A DNA stretch of 64,000 bases. Source: Sarcodiotheca gaudichaudii. Its lineage: Eukaryota; Rhodophyta; Florideophyceae; Gigartinales; Solieriaceae. Location: contig JAUKVZ010000006.1 in NCBI GenBank assembly GCA_032355985.1, positions 62,001 through 126,000 of the forward strand. Reading direction: 5' to 3'. This document shows, piece after piece, positions 43,372-51,338 of this stretch. How positions within the stretch are numbered: the stretch's first letter is position 1; the number at the start of each line of letters is the position of its first letter. The translations under genes and the position numbers were made by a program. The notes under the pieces are model-generated. The model did not search any database. It was not told the DNA's origin and was given only the letters and a program-made list of their open reading frames with translations.

Positions 43372-43938
43372 CTACTTCGACTGGTGTCCATGTGGAGGCG
43401 GGCCGTCCACGTATGGCCAGAAGTGGATGATGTACGGGGTCTCGAACTGGACTCTTGTGATGTCATCAAGCAGGATCGACTGCGGCTTGTCGAGCCAGGC
43501 GCCGGTGTCGTCGAAGTGATCCATGATGACATCTGATTCTCCGACATCGACTGCGGAGCCTAAGAAGAACTGATGTTCTTCATTGTCTTCCATTTCGCAC
43601 TCAATGATGAGCCGTCCGAAGCAGCCTTGGATTGAATCGATGGCGCGCGCGATGGATGTGAGGTTGATGTCGACGTGCAGTCGAAGGCCTTCGAGCAGGT
43701 TTTCGCCTTCGAGCATTCGATCCCAGTGTTGTTCATGGGCGCCTGACTCGAAGTCTTCCACATCGCGTGTGAGGAGGATGGTATATCCGTCCGGCATGAA
43801 GTCGTGGAAGGCGTGCATCAGCAACAGTTCATCGGATGCGGCGATCAGGTAGCCGCAGGTGGAGCGCTCAAGCGGCGGCTTTCGAAGCACGCGCAGCATG
43901 CGGCCGCTGGAGGTGTGCGCTTTGAGTGCGTTGAGCAA
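43372..43938 (-). CDS. Hypothetical soluble protein
   Basis: 188 residues from a TTG at 43938 with GGAG 8 bases upstream; the next ATG (43899) would remove part of the conserved-looking start (GRMLRVLRKPPLERSTCGYL). Distinct blocks are HAFHDFMPDGYTILLTRDVE and EDNEEHQFFLGSAVDVGESD. The style is that of immunity-type or SMI1-like bacterial proteins, but no domain can be named. Its Asp/Glu-rich character and isolation fit an orphan accessory gene. Confidence 0.55.
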   Translation of the reverse strand: MLNALKAHTSSGRMLRVLRKPPLERSTCGYLIAASDELLLMHAFHDFMPDGYTILLTRDVEDFESGAHEQHWDRMLEGENLLEGLRLHVDINLTSIARAIDSIQGCFGRLIIECEMEDNEEHQFFLGSAVDVGESDVIMDHFDDTGAWLDKPQSILLDDITRVQFETPYIIHFWPYVDGPPPHGHQSK

Positions 43939-43965
43939 TGGATCCGCTCCACTGGCCGCAGGGCC

Positions 43966-44421
43966 TTACGCCGTCACCGCCGGCTGCACTGTGACTTCCG
44001 TCTTCACTGAGTTGGCGATGAAGCAGATGTCGTGGGCCTGGTGGTGGAGGTCGTCGATTTGCTCGGGGGTGGGCTCGTCGCCGTGCCAGGTGATTCTGGG
44101 GTGGAGTTCGACTTTGGTGATGGCGAGTTTGCCATCGCTGTTTTTGTCGAGGTGGCCGACGGCTTCGTCGGTGTAGGTGGTCGGGGAGAGTTTGGCCTTG
44201 GTGCAGAGGGCGAGGAAGGAGAGCATGTGGCAGCTTGCCAGGGATGCGACGAAGGCTTCCTCGGGGTCGGTTTTCGCTTCGTCGCCTTTGTAGCCGACTG
44301 CGGCGGAGCCCTGGATGGTGAAGCCGTTTTCGAAGGTCCAGGTGTGGTTGCGGGTGTAGGAGTTGTAGGAGAACTCGCCGCCGGCGTGGCGCCAGTCGAG
44401 ATTGACTTTGTGCTGTGACAT
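43966..44421 (-). CDS. OsmC family peroxiredoxin-like protein
   Basis: 151 residues from the ATG at 44421, with AAGGAG 7 bases upstream. OsmC features: a beta-rich start (YTRNHTWTFENGFTIQGSAA), DPEEAFVASLASCHMLSFLA with C64, and HDICFIANSVKTEV with C133. The two cysteines reduce organic hydroperoxides in this family. Cytoplasmic. The longer open frame upstream is not conserved. The neighbour is a bicupin gene on the same strand. Confidence 0.88.
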   Translation of the reverse strand: MSQHKVNLDWRHAGGEFSYNSYTRNHTWTFENGFTIQGSAAVGYKGDEAKTDPEEAFVASLASCHMLSFLALCTKAKLSPTTYTDEAVGHLDKNSDGKLAITKVELHPRITWHGDEPTPEQIDDLHHQAHDICFIANSVKTEVTVQPAVTA

Positions 44422-44464
44422 GGATGTCTCCTTGTGCGATTGGGGGATGTGTTCGTGCGATTGG

Positions 44465-45193
44465 TCAGTGCGCGGTGATTGTAGGCAGGTCTTCGGGTTT
44501 GATCGTGCGTTCGTGTGACGCGTCGCCGGTGTTGAGCGTTTCTGCGGGTTCGAAGAGAAGGACGCTGCACTGATCGCGTGCGATGGGCTTATGGGCGACG
44601 CCTCGGGGGATGATGATGAGATCTTCGGGTGTGAGGTTCGCTTCGCCTTCTTCAAACTGCATGCACAGCTCGCCCTGAAGGATGAGGAAGAGTTCATCTT
44701 CTGCTTCGTGTGTGTGGAAGTGGAAGGCGTCTTCGAGTTTGGCGAGTTTGAGGGCGCAGCCGCTGACTTCGCCGAGAAGGTGCGGGCGCCAGCAGTCGGT
44801 GAATGATGAGAGTGCGCTTTTGAGGTTGATCTTCTGCGGCTTGCGCTTTGCGGTCGATGCGCCCTGTGCGCCGGTCTTGGTGATCTGCGACGGCTCGAAG
44901 ATCAGCACGCGGCATTCGACATCGGCGATGGGGTTATGCGTGACGCCGGCGGGGATGATGATGAGCTCGCCGGCTTCGACGGTTGTTTCGTGATCGTCGA
45001 AGGTGACGCGGAGGCGGCCGTCGACGACGAGGAAGCATTCGTCTTCGGATTTGTGATGGTGGGGTGTGACGCCGCCGAGAAGGCGTGCGGCTTTGACGTC
45101 GCAGTGGTTGACCTTGCCGAGGAGTTTGTGTTCTTCGACGGCGGGGATGGAATCGAGTGCGGAACGGATGTTTATGGATTGAGGGGTTGTCAT
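44465..45193 (-). CDS. Bicupin protein
   Basis: 242 residues built from two cupin domains. The first has HHHKSEDECFLVVDGRLRV and GELIIIPAGVTHNP; the second has HFHTHEAEDELFLILQGEL and EDLIIIPRGVAHKP. These are the HxH-x(4)-E...H metal sites, complete in both domains. Each domain starts with a similar block (INIRSALDSIPAVEEHKLLG; INLKSALSSFTDCWRPHLLG), a clear internal duplication. Likely a metal-dependent small-molecule enzyme or binding protein. TAACAT is 6 bases before the ATG. Confidence 0.85.
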   Translation of the reverse strand: MTTPQSINIRSALDSIPAVEEHKLLGKVNHCDVKAARLLGGVTPHHHKSEDECFLVVDGRLRVTFDDHETTVEAGELIIIPAGVTHNPIADVECRVLIFEPSQITKTGAQGASTAKRKPQKINLKSALSSFTDCWRPHLLGEVSGCALKLAKLEDAFHFHTHEAEDELFLILQGELCMQFEEGEANLTPEDLIIIPRGVAHKPIARDQCSVLLFEPAETLNTGDASHERTIKPEDLPTITAH

Positions 45194-45199
45194 GTGGGC

Positions 45200-45205
45200 A
45201 TGTTA
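45200..45205 (-). promoter_or_regulatory. -10-like TAACAT 6 nt before ATG
   Basis: On the minus strand TAACAT ends exactly 6 bases before the bicupin ATG. It includes the TAA stop of the upstream zinc-ribbon gene, so the spacing might be chance; it matches four other genes in the window. Confidence 0.3.
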
Positions 45206-46045
45206 TGCGCCGCATTCGGGGCAGGGGGAATCGTGGGATGGGGCATTGGCGAGCGAGTAGCCGCAGCGGAGGCATTGGTTGCGTCTGGATCGAAGCAGCG
45301 ATTGAACGTGTCTGTACGCGAAGCAAGGGATGAGCATGTAGACGATGGCTGTGTAGATGAGTGTGTTGAGTAGGAGGCCTATCCAGAGCGGGTAGCGCGG
45401 GTATTCGCCGCGGGGGAATCCGAGGGGGTCGCCGGTGTTGTTGATGTCGTCGATGAGCTTTTGAATTTCGTCGGGGGGCGGGATGTCTCCATCGAGAGGC
45501 GGCTTGGGCAGCACGCTTTTGGCGCTGTAGAAGGCGGGGAAGGGCCAGCCAGCCTGTGCGGCGACGACGTAGGCCTTGCGCATGGGTTTTATTTTCGATC
45601 GGAGTGCTGGGGAGAGGAAATCGGTTTCGTAGAAGTCCGGGCTGTCGGGCTCGATCTCGGCGCGCCGGCTGAGACGCTTACGGAAAGTTGCGGGATCATG
45701 CGTGACGCCGCGTTCATCGGCGCTTTCCTCCCACGCATCATCCAGTGCATTCATGGCGATGATGCCGAGGCGGGTCTGGCGCCATTTCGTCAGGCCGTAT
45801 TGATACTGGATGGTGGTTCGTTCGACGCCGCGTCCGACCTGCGTATCGATGACTTGCGGCTGATGATTAATGGTGATGCCATTTATGCCGCTGGAGATGA
45901 GGGGCGTCCAATTAAAGAGACAGAAGGCGACGGCGATGTTGATCACGCTGCCGAGGGCGAGGCAGATGAGCAGGTCTCGAAGTATGCGTGTACGGAGTTT
46001 GATGGTGCGCTCCGATCGTGAGTGGCGGATTAGCCGGCGCCGCAT
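45203..46045 (-). CDS. Zinc-ribbon membrane protein, paralogue C
   Basis: 280 residues from the ATG at 46045, which overlaps the previous gene by 16 bases; no better start exists. A transmembrane helix lies near residue 30 (LLICLALGSVINIAVAFCLF) and another near 230 (WIGLLLNTLIYTAIVYMLIP). The last 30 residues form the ribbon NQCLRCGYSLANAPSHDSPC, with CxxC before and CPECG after. The large loop between is probably extracytoplasmic. It shares this layout, including LLNTLIYTA-x-x-YMLIP, with the genes at 46030 and 47481. Function unknown. Confidence 0.7.
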   Translation of the reverse strand: MRRRLIRHSRSERTIKLRTRILRDLLICLALGSVINIAVAFCLFNWTPLISSGINGITINHQPQVIDTQVGRGVERTTIQYQYGLTKWRQTRLGIIAMNALDDAWEESADERGVTHDPATFRKRLSRRAEIEPDSPDFYETDFLSPALRSKIKPMRKAYVVAAQAGWPFPAFYSAKSVLPKPPLDGDIPPPDEIQKLIDDINNTGDPLGFPRGEYPRYPLWIGLLLNTLIYTAIVYMLIPCFAYRHVQSLLRSRRNQCLRCGYSLANAPSHDSPCPECGA

Positions 46046-46716
46046 TCGGGGCAGGGGGCGTCGGGGGATGGCAAGTGATCGCGCGGGTAGGCGCACCTGG
46101 TGCAGAGGTTTCGTCTGCTGCGCAGGCAGGTGCGTGTGTGTTTGAAGGCGAAGGCGGGGATGAGGAGGTAGGCGAGTGTTGCGTAGAAGAGTGTGTTGAT
46201 GATGATGCCGGAGAAGAGGGGGACTCTCGGAAAGGCGCCGTCTGGGAATAACCCTTCTTGAACCATGGAGATAGAAGTTCTGCCTTTCGGCAGCCACGCG
46301 CGTATTGCATCCTCGCCGAGCTCCGGACCGGCGTAGTACACACGCTTCGTTACGACGGCGCGAGCGGGCCAGCCGATCTGGTTGACCACGTATAAGGACT
46401 CAGTGGCTTCGATCAGGAGTCTGCGCGCTGGTGGCAACGGGGCGTGCTTGTGGTCGTATTCTGAGAATCCAAATAGAGACCTATTATATTTGTTGGCGCA
46501 TGCGACGAATCGCTCAATGCCGAAGCCGTGATGCGTGTGAACATGGACATTTGCTGGTTGGCTTCCAGCGCCCAATCTCTGGAAGATATGCCCCCGAGCC
46601 TGAGTTTCGGCGGCGCCCGCGAGACTCAGGACGGCGACGACGACTGCGTTCATCAGGAAGCCGATGAGCAGGCAGATCGCGGGCGTGCGCCAATTGAGTC
46701 TCAGGTGCAATGTCAT
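46030..46716 (-). CDS. Zinc-ribbon membrane protein, paralogue B
   Basis: 228 residues. N-terminal helix (AICLLIGFLMNAVVVAVLSL), a loop beginning with VHVHTHHGFGIERFVACANK, a second helix (SGIIINTLFYATLAYLLIPA) and a C-terminal ribbon CTRCAYPRDHLPSPDAPC with PECG after it. The ATG lies 12 bases after the phosphoesterase stop, so they are co-transcribed. Paralogue of the genes on both sides. No named domain. Confidence 0.7.
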   Translation of the reverse strand: MTLHLRLNWRTPAICLLIGFLMNAVVVAVLSLAGAAETQARGHIFQRLGAGSQPANVHVHTHHGFGIERFVACANKYNRSLFGFSEYDHKHAPLPPARRLLIEATESLYVVNQIGWPARAVVTKRVYYAGPELGEDAIRAWLPKGRTSISMVQEGLFPDGAFPRVPLFSGIIINTLFYATLAYLLIPAFAFKHTRTCLRSRRNLCTRCAYPRDHLPSPDAPCPECGAG

Positions 46717-46728
46717 TGATCTTGCGGA

Positions 46729-47484
46729 TCAGGTGGCCGCGGCTTTGTCGTAGATGGCGAGCATCTCGTCTTCTGCGGGTGCGCTGAGGATGTTTTTGTA
46801 GGCAAAGGTGTGTGCGTCGGGATAGTCGGTGGTTTCGATGAGTCGGGCGGCGGTGTGGAGGTCGTAGTCGGTGTGCTGGAGTTGGGGCTTTTGGTCGAGG
46901 AGGAGCCAGGAGGCGCCGGTTCGGCCGAAGGGCATACCGACGCTGCCGGCGTTGATGACGCGGGCGCCGGCGATTGTGCGGTCGAATGGCATGTGGGTGT
47001 GGCCGCAGATCATGAGGTTGGCGCGTGCGCTTTCGACGATGGGGGCGAGTGTGCGTTCGGGTGTGTTGCGCGTGAAGATGCGCGTGTCGCTTTGCGGCGT
47101 GGCGTGGCAGAAGAGGATTTCGCCGAGTTCGGGATGGGGATGCTGATGGGTGGCGGGCCAGGATTCGAGGATGTCTCGATGTGATTCGTCGAGTTGCTCT
47201 GCGGTCCAGCGGACGGGAGCGCGCCATTCTTCTTTGGCGGTGGCGAACCAGGGGGTTTCATGGCCCTTGAGTCGGGCGAGGACTTCGCGATCGCCATCGC
47301 CTCGGATGAAGGTGGCTGGGATGTCGAGTTCGAGGAGTCGCGCGAGTGTGCGGCGAGGCATGGGTCCGGGGAGGACATCGCCTCCGATGATGATGTGATC
47401 GGGGCTTGCGCGGGAGATGTCATCGAGGACGGCTTCGAGTGCGGGGAGGTTTGCGTGGATGTCGTAGAGGGCTGCGATGATCAT
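46729..47484 (-). CDS. Metallophosphoesterase (YfcE/DR1281-like)
   Basis: 251 residues. The metallophosphoesterase motifs are present in order: D-x-H in LYDIHANLPALEAVL, GGDVLPGPMP, a GDGDRE segment in place of GNHD/E, H in ILFCHATPQSD and GHTHMPFDR. The GNHD motif is thus changed to GDGD, which is seen in some members of the COG0639/0622-like group. It probably cleaves a phosphomonoester or phosphodiester. The ATG overlaps the stop of the zinc-ribbon gene at 47481 (ATGA). Cytoplasmic. Confidence 0.85.
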   Translation of the reverse strand: MIIAALYDIHANLPALEAVLDDISRASPDHIIIGGDVLPGPMPRRTLARLLELDIPATFIRGDGDREVLARLKGHETPWFATAKEEWRAPVRWTAEQLDESHRDILESWPATHQHPHPELGEILFCHATPQSDTRIFTRNTPERTLAPIVESARANLMICGHTHMPFDRTIAGARVINAGSVGMPFGRTGASWLLLDQKPQLQHTDYDLHTAARLIETTDYPDAHTFAYKNILSAPAEDEMLAIYDKAAAT

Positions 47485-48296
47485 GAGGTTGTTTCAGGTT
47501 TGCCGCATTCGGGGCAGGGGGAATCGGGGGATGGGAGATCGCGCAGGGGGTAGGCGCAGCGGGTGCAGAGGTTTCGTCTGGTTCGCAGGTAGGTGCGTGT
47601 TTGTTTGAAGGCGAACGTGGGGATGAGGAGGTATGTGAGTGCGGCGTAGAGGAGTGTGTTGTAGATGAAGCCGGGGAGGAGGGGGAGTTTTGGGTAGGCG
47701 CCGCCTTGAAGAGCGAATGCGTCGGGTGTGTTCTTGATTCGATCGAGAGCGTCGAGGTCCACCAGACGCTGGTCCGTTCCGGGGGCGGGCGCATTGACGA
47801 GTGTGAGTTCGCCATAGAGGGATGGCCATGGCCAGCCGGCCTGGGATGCGGCCATCGACCAATCGTCGGACTCACTGAGTTGTCGCGCCATGGATCGGGA
47901 GAAGATGAGGGAGAAGCCGTACCAGTTGTCAACGGCCCAGTGCTTCCGCCTGCGCTCGAACGCGTGAGACATGTAGGTGCGATCCAGTTTGACGCGGCGG
48001 TTTGATTGCGATTGGCGACTGAGCGCTGAGATCTCTGATCTGACCGTCCAGGCGTAATCCGAGGTTATGGAGCCGTGGTATCCGGCGACCATCTTGTTCG
48101 TGAACACGATGCGCTCAACACCAACGCCCAGATCCACGGTTGCGACATGATCGTGTGTCGAAGTGGTCGCGCGTAGTGAGCGGGCGCCTTTGAGCGGAGC
48201 GAAGTGCCAGAGGCACAGGGCGATGGCGATGGTGATGGCGGCGCCGATGGCGAGGCAGATGGCGGCAGTCATTGCGACTGTTCGTGCTGTTTGCAC
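47481..48296 (-). CDS. Zinc-ribbon membrane protein, paralogue A
   Basis: 271 residues from a GTG at 48296 with GGAGG 7 bases upstream; the ATG at 48272 is an alternative. Helices at about 8-30 (AAICLAIGAAITIAIALCLW) and near 220 (GFIYNTLLYAALTYLLIPTF), with a ribbon CTRCAYPLRDLPSPDSPC and PECGK at the end. First gene of a four-gene unit (A, phosphoesterase, B, C), with a TACACT hexamer further upstream. Function unknown; the three paralogues differ mostly in the loop. Confidence 0.7.
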   Translation of the reverse strand: MQTARTVAMTAAICLAIGAAITIAIALCLWHFAPLKGARSLRATTSTHDHVATVDLGVGVERIVFTNKMVAGYHGSITSDYAWTVRSEISALSRQSQSNRRVKLDRTYMSHAFERRRKHWAVDNWYGFSLIFSRSMARQLSESDDWSMAASQAGWPWPSLYGELTLVNAPAPGTDQRLVDLDALDRIKNTPDAFALQGGAYPKLPLLPGFIYNTLLYAALTYLLIPTFAFKQTRTYLRTRRNLCTRCAYPLRDLPSPDSPCPECGKPETTS

Positions 48297-48450
48297 TGTT
48301 TGGCCTCCGGCTTGCGCGTGGTTGGCGTTTAAAGAGTGTATCCGGGGCCATTGGGCGGCTGCGTTCGGATGTTCGCAACGTGTGGTGTGAGTGGGTGTAG
48401 ACCTGAGTTGGTGGCCGCGGTTCGGCTGTTGTTTCCCAAGGAGATCAGCG

Positions 48451-49287
48451 ATGAGCGATGTGAGATCTGGATCGGATGATGTGCGCGTGGATCGGCGTGG
48501 GTTTCTTGTGGGGGGCGGGGCTGGTGTGTGCGGCGTGATTGCCGCGGCTGGGGCTTCGGGGGTTGCGGCGAGTGGTCGGGCGTTTGGGCAGGTGCAGGGG
48601 CTGGAGGAGAATCGGCTCGATCCGAAGATGGTGAGTGAGTATGTGGGGAAGTGTCATGGCGCGTTTCCGCGTGTGAAGGAGCTGGTGAAGCAGGAGCCGG
48701 GGCTGATCAACTCGGCGTGGGACTGGTATCTGGGTGACTGGGAGACGGGGCTTGGGGCTGCGGCGCACACGGGGCGGCGGGGGATTGCGGAGTTTCTTTT
48801 AGAGCACGGGCATCGGATGGATGTGTATTGCGCGGCGATGCTTGGTGAGCTTGGGTATGTGCGCGCGGTTGTGGAGACGCAGCCGGAGTTGATGAATGTG
48901 CTTGGGCCGCACGGGATTCCGCTGACATCGCATGCGCGCGTGGGCAAGTCGCCGGAGTGTCCGGCGGTGTATGACTATCTGCTTGAGCGCGGGGCGGTGG
49001 TTGATCTGCCGATCAGCAAGGATGATCTTGCGGTGTACGCCGGGACGTATGTCGATGCGCGGTCGGGCGAGCGGATTGAGTTTCTCGTCTCTTCAGGCGC
49101 GCTGCGATTGCGCCGGGAGCATCATGGCAGGAAGATGTATCGCGCTCTGCATCAGGGGAACAATGCGTTCATTGCAGGGGATCTGCAGGAGGAGCGCATG
49201 GATTTTGCGATTAAGGATGGGGAGAGCGTGCGGGTTGTTGTGCGGGATGGGGAGGGGGAGCGGGTTTTGGAGCGCACTGGCTCGTGA
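48451..49287 (+). CDS. Tat-exported ankyrin-repeat protein
   Basis: 278 residues from the ATG at 48451 with AAGGAG 8 bases upstream. A twin-arginine signal is visible (VDRRGFLVGGGAGVCGVIAA). Residues about 60-190 contain ankyrin-like units (GLGAAAHTGRRGIAEFLLEH; AAMLGELGYVRAVVETQPEL; CPAVYDYLLERGAVVDLPIS), and the last 90 residues are beta-rich (YAGTYVDARSGERIEFLVSS). Ankyrins bind proteins; the tail resembles small beta domains attached to lipases or beta-lactamase-like proteins. Periplasmic. Function unknown. Confidence 0.75.
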   Translation: MSDVRSGSDDVRVDRRGFLVGGGAGVCGVIAAAGASGVAASGRAFGQVQGLEENRLDPKMVSEYVGKCHGAFPRVKELVKQEPGLINSAWDWYLGDWETGLGAAAHTGRRGIAEFLLEHGHRMDVYCAAMLGELGYVRAVVETQPELMNVLGPHGIPLTSHARVGKSPECPAVYDYLLERGAVVDLPISKDDLAVYAGTYVDARSGERIEFLVSSGALRLRREHHGRKMYRALHQGNNAFIAGDLQEERMDFAIKDGESVRVVVRDGEGERVLERTGS

Positions 49288-49288
49288 T

Positions 49289-49813
49289 TTACGTCTGCGA
49301 GAGCGCGGAGGCTCGGACGTAATCGGAAACGCTTCGGAAGCCGTGCTTGCGGGCAGCTGATTCGAGGCGGAGTTTTTCCTCTGCCGTGAGGCGGATGTTC
49401 ATCTGTTGATCGCGTTTGCCTTCGGCTGCGGGGGCCGGGGGCGTCTCGTCATCTTCGAGCATGGACGCGATGGCGAGGGCTGTGGCTTCGAGCGTTTCGC
49501 GTGCGCAGGCTTCCACGGATTCGCCGTCGGCCATGACGAGGGGCATTTCGACAGTGCGTCCGACGTAGCCGACTTCCTCTTCGAAAGCGATGAGGAGTTG
49601 GTACTGCTGGGCGAGGGACTGGGCGCGTTTCCAGACGGCGGCGGCGACGGCGCGGTCAGTCTTCTTCGCGCTTGAGCTTCGCGATGGCTTCTTCGACTTG
49701 GCGCGCGTAGAAGGCTTTGACTTTGCCTTTGTGGACCGGGAGGCCGATCGGCGGCCGGCCTTCGCCGCGGAAGTGGTGGTGCGAGCCTTTGATGCGGACG
49801 AGCGTCCAGCCAT
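49289..49813 (-). CDS. hicB: HicB-type antitoxin
   Basis: The conserved part covers about 120 residues: AVWKRAQSLAQQYQLLIAFE, then the HicB core EEVGYVGRTVEMPLVMADGE, SVEACARETLEATALAIASM, and a C-terminal ribbon-helix-helix-like segment NIRLTAEEKLRLESAARKHG. It lies directly after hicA. No ATG, GTG or TTG is in frame near the expected start; the nearest is the ATG at 49813 inside hicA, which would add a basic Ser/Lys/Ala-rich tail of about 55 residues. The start is therefore uncertain. HicB masks HicA and often represses its own promoter. Confidence 0.75.
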   Translation of the reverse strand: MAGRSSASKARTTTSAAKAGRRSASRSTKAKSKPSTRAKSKKPSRSSSAKKTDRAVAAAVWKRAQSLAQQYQLLIAFEEEVGYVGRTVEMPLVMADGESVEACARETLEATALAIASMLEDDETPPAPAAEGKRDQQMNIRLTAEEKLRLESAARKHGFRSVSDYVRASALSQT

Positions 49814-49862
49814 GACGTTCCAACTGCTTACGGAGTTCTGCGAATCGGACATCCGAGGGCAT
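49656..49862 (-). CDS. hicA: HicA-type mRNA interferase toxin
   Basis: 68 residues from the ATG at 49862 with GGAG 7 bases upstream. The typical HicA fold is visible: LRKQLERHGWTLVRIKGSHH followed by HFRGEGRPPIGLPVHKGKVK, with the catalytic His in the GSHHHF motif. The C-terminus (ARQVEEAIAKLKREED) is the usual helix. HicA cleaves mRNA; here it is the first gene of the pair, upstream of hicB. Cytoplasmic. Confidence 0.85.
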   Translation of the reverse strand: MPSDVRFAELRKQLERHGWTLVRIKGSHHHFRGEGRPPIGLPVHKGKVKAFYARQVEEAIAKLKREED

Positions 49863-50228
49863 CGTCTATCTCCGGGCGTCAATCGACATCACTTTCCACC
49901 GTGATCAGTGGAAGTGCCATCAAAGACGCCGCGAAGACAGGTTTGTGTGTCGGGAGCGGTGTGAGAAGTATTCCTTACTGACCACACCACCGATTTATTC
50001 CTACAAGCTGTCGCGGCGGGATCGAGTTTGACCGTTCCCGACCGATCTAGTATAGCCGGGAGTATGCGGGATTCAAGCGCGGTCCTTCTTCAGGACGTCC
50101 ACCCGGCCGCGGCATTAGGCCAAGCCGCAGCATGCTTGTTTTGCGAATAAGCCTAATGGGGGAATGCTTATTGGAGGAATAAGCCAAATGGCGACCCATG
50201 CATTTGGCTTATCGCGCGGCTGACGCCC
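49863..50228. other. Spacer upstream of hicA with a repeat cluster
   Basis: 366 bases without a supported gene between hicA (minus) and lipA (minus). The left part should carry the hicAB promoter. TATAGCCGGG near 50051 is the only clear AT-rich element there. The right part contains the inverted-repeat cluster at 50113-50212. No terminator with a T-run follows lipA. Confidence 0.5.
50113..50212. repeat. Cluster of five alternating AATAAGCCwAATG-type motifs
   Basis: Five copies or part copies of one motif lie in alternating orientation: CATTAGGC (50113-50120, reverse), AATAAGCCTAATG (50146-50158, forward), AATGCTTATT (50163-50172, reverse), AATAAGCCAAATG (50178-50190, forward) and CATTTGGCTTAT (50201-50212, reverse). 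The last two make a perfect 12-base inverted repeat with a 10-base loop, and the first two a perfect 8-base one. Could be an operator array, an RNA structure, or a small palindromic repeat element. Confidence 0.6.
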
Positions 50229-51338
50229 CTAGTTGTGGGTGTCTTTGCCCATCAACTCCTGAACAGCGTTGAAGGACTGGCGGTCTTTGCCGTGGAGTTC
50301 TTCGACCTGCATGTCGGCGTGGTAGCTGGATCTGACCATGGGGCCGGATTCGACGACTCGGAAGCCTCGGGCGAGGCCCTGGGCTTTGAAGCGTTCGAAG
50401 GTTGTCGGCTCGACGAAGCGATCGATGGGCAGGTGGTTGGGGGTCGGCTGGAGGTACTGGCCGATCGTCAGGATGTGGGTCTGGGCGCGGGTCTGGATGT
50501 CGTCCATCAGTTCGAGGACTTCATCGTCGCGCTCGCCGATGCCGACCATGATGCCGGTCTTGGTGACGAGGCCGGCGTCGCGGCAGCGCTTGAGCAGTTC
50601 CATCGACTGGTCGTACTTGGCCTGCGGGCGGACGACTGGGTACATGCGCGGGACGGACTCGAGATTGTGGTTGAGGATCTCGGGCTTGGCATCGATGACG
50701 AGCTGAAGGGCGTCCCAGTTGCCTTCGAAGTCGGGGATGAGGACTTCGATGGACATGTCGGGGCATGCTTCGCGGGCGCGAATGACGGTTTCGGCCCAGA
50801 TGGCGGCGCCGCCGTCGGGCAGTTCGTCGCGATTGACTGATGTGATGACGACGTGCTTGAGGCCCATGAGCGCGAGGGACTCGGCGACGCGCCTTGGTTC
50901 ATCTTCGTCGTAGACGGGCGGCTTGCCGGTTTTGACATTGCAGAAGCCGCAGGCTCGGGTGCAGGTGTCGCCGAGGATCATGATGGTGGCGACGCCTCTG
51001 GCCCAACACTCACCCATATTTGGGCAGCCTGCTTCTTCGCAGACTGTGTGGAGCGAGTGGGTGTCCATGATTTCGCGGAGGGCGTGATAGCCGGGGCCGC
51101 CGGGGAGTTTGGCCCGCATCCACTTGGGCTTGCGTTTTGGGGTGAGGGTGTGTTTGGCCTGGCCGGCGTTATTGAGGACCTGGTCGGTCAGGCTGAAGGC
51201 GGGCTTGTCGAGGCGGCGGACGGGGTCGCCGCCAAGCATGCGGGGATGGCGGGTGCGATTGCGCTCGACGCGTGTTGAGCGCGGAGCGGGATCGGCTGAA
51301 TCGCCCTTGAGATCGGTATGCGCGGGGGTCGTGGACAT
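50229..51338 (-). CDS. lipA: Lipoyl synthase
   Basis: 369 residues. The auxiliary cluster cysteines are C100, C105 and C111 (CEEAGCPNMGEC) and the radical SAM cluster is C126-x3-C130-x2-C133 (CTRACGFC). RSSYHADMQ near the end is the conserved R-S-S-Y motif of the family. It inserts two sulfurs into octanoyl groups on lipoate-dependent enzymes. An N-terminal extension of about 60 residues precedes the core. TACACT lies 9 bases before the ATG, with no ribosome site. No lipB is adjacent. Confidence 0.95.
   Translation of the reverse strand: MSTTPAHTDLKGDSADPAPRSTRVERNRTRHPRMLGGDPVRRLDKPAFSLTDQVLNNAGQAKHTLTPKRKPKWMRAKLPGGPGYHALREIMDTHSLHTVCEEAGCPNMGECWARGVATIMILGDTCTRACGFCNVKTGKPPVYDEDEPRRVAESLALMGLKHVVITSVNRDELPDGGAAIWAETVIRAREACPDMSIEVLIPDFEGNWDALQLVIDAKPEILNHNLESVPRMYPVVRPQAKYDQSMELLKRCRDAGLVTKTGIMVGIGERDDEVLELMDDIQTRAQTHILTIGQYLQPTPNHLPIDRFVEPTTFERFKAQGLARGFRVVESGPMVRSSYHADMQVEELHGKDRQSFNAVQELMGKDTHN

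Noticed and set aside
50113-50212. Integron attC site
   Set aside because: The paired CATTAGGC/GCCTAATG boxes are in the opposite arrangement to attC core sites and lack the AAC/GTT triplets; no integron integrase is present.
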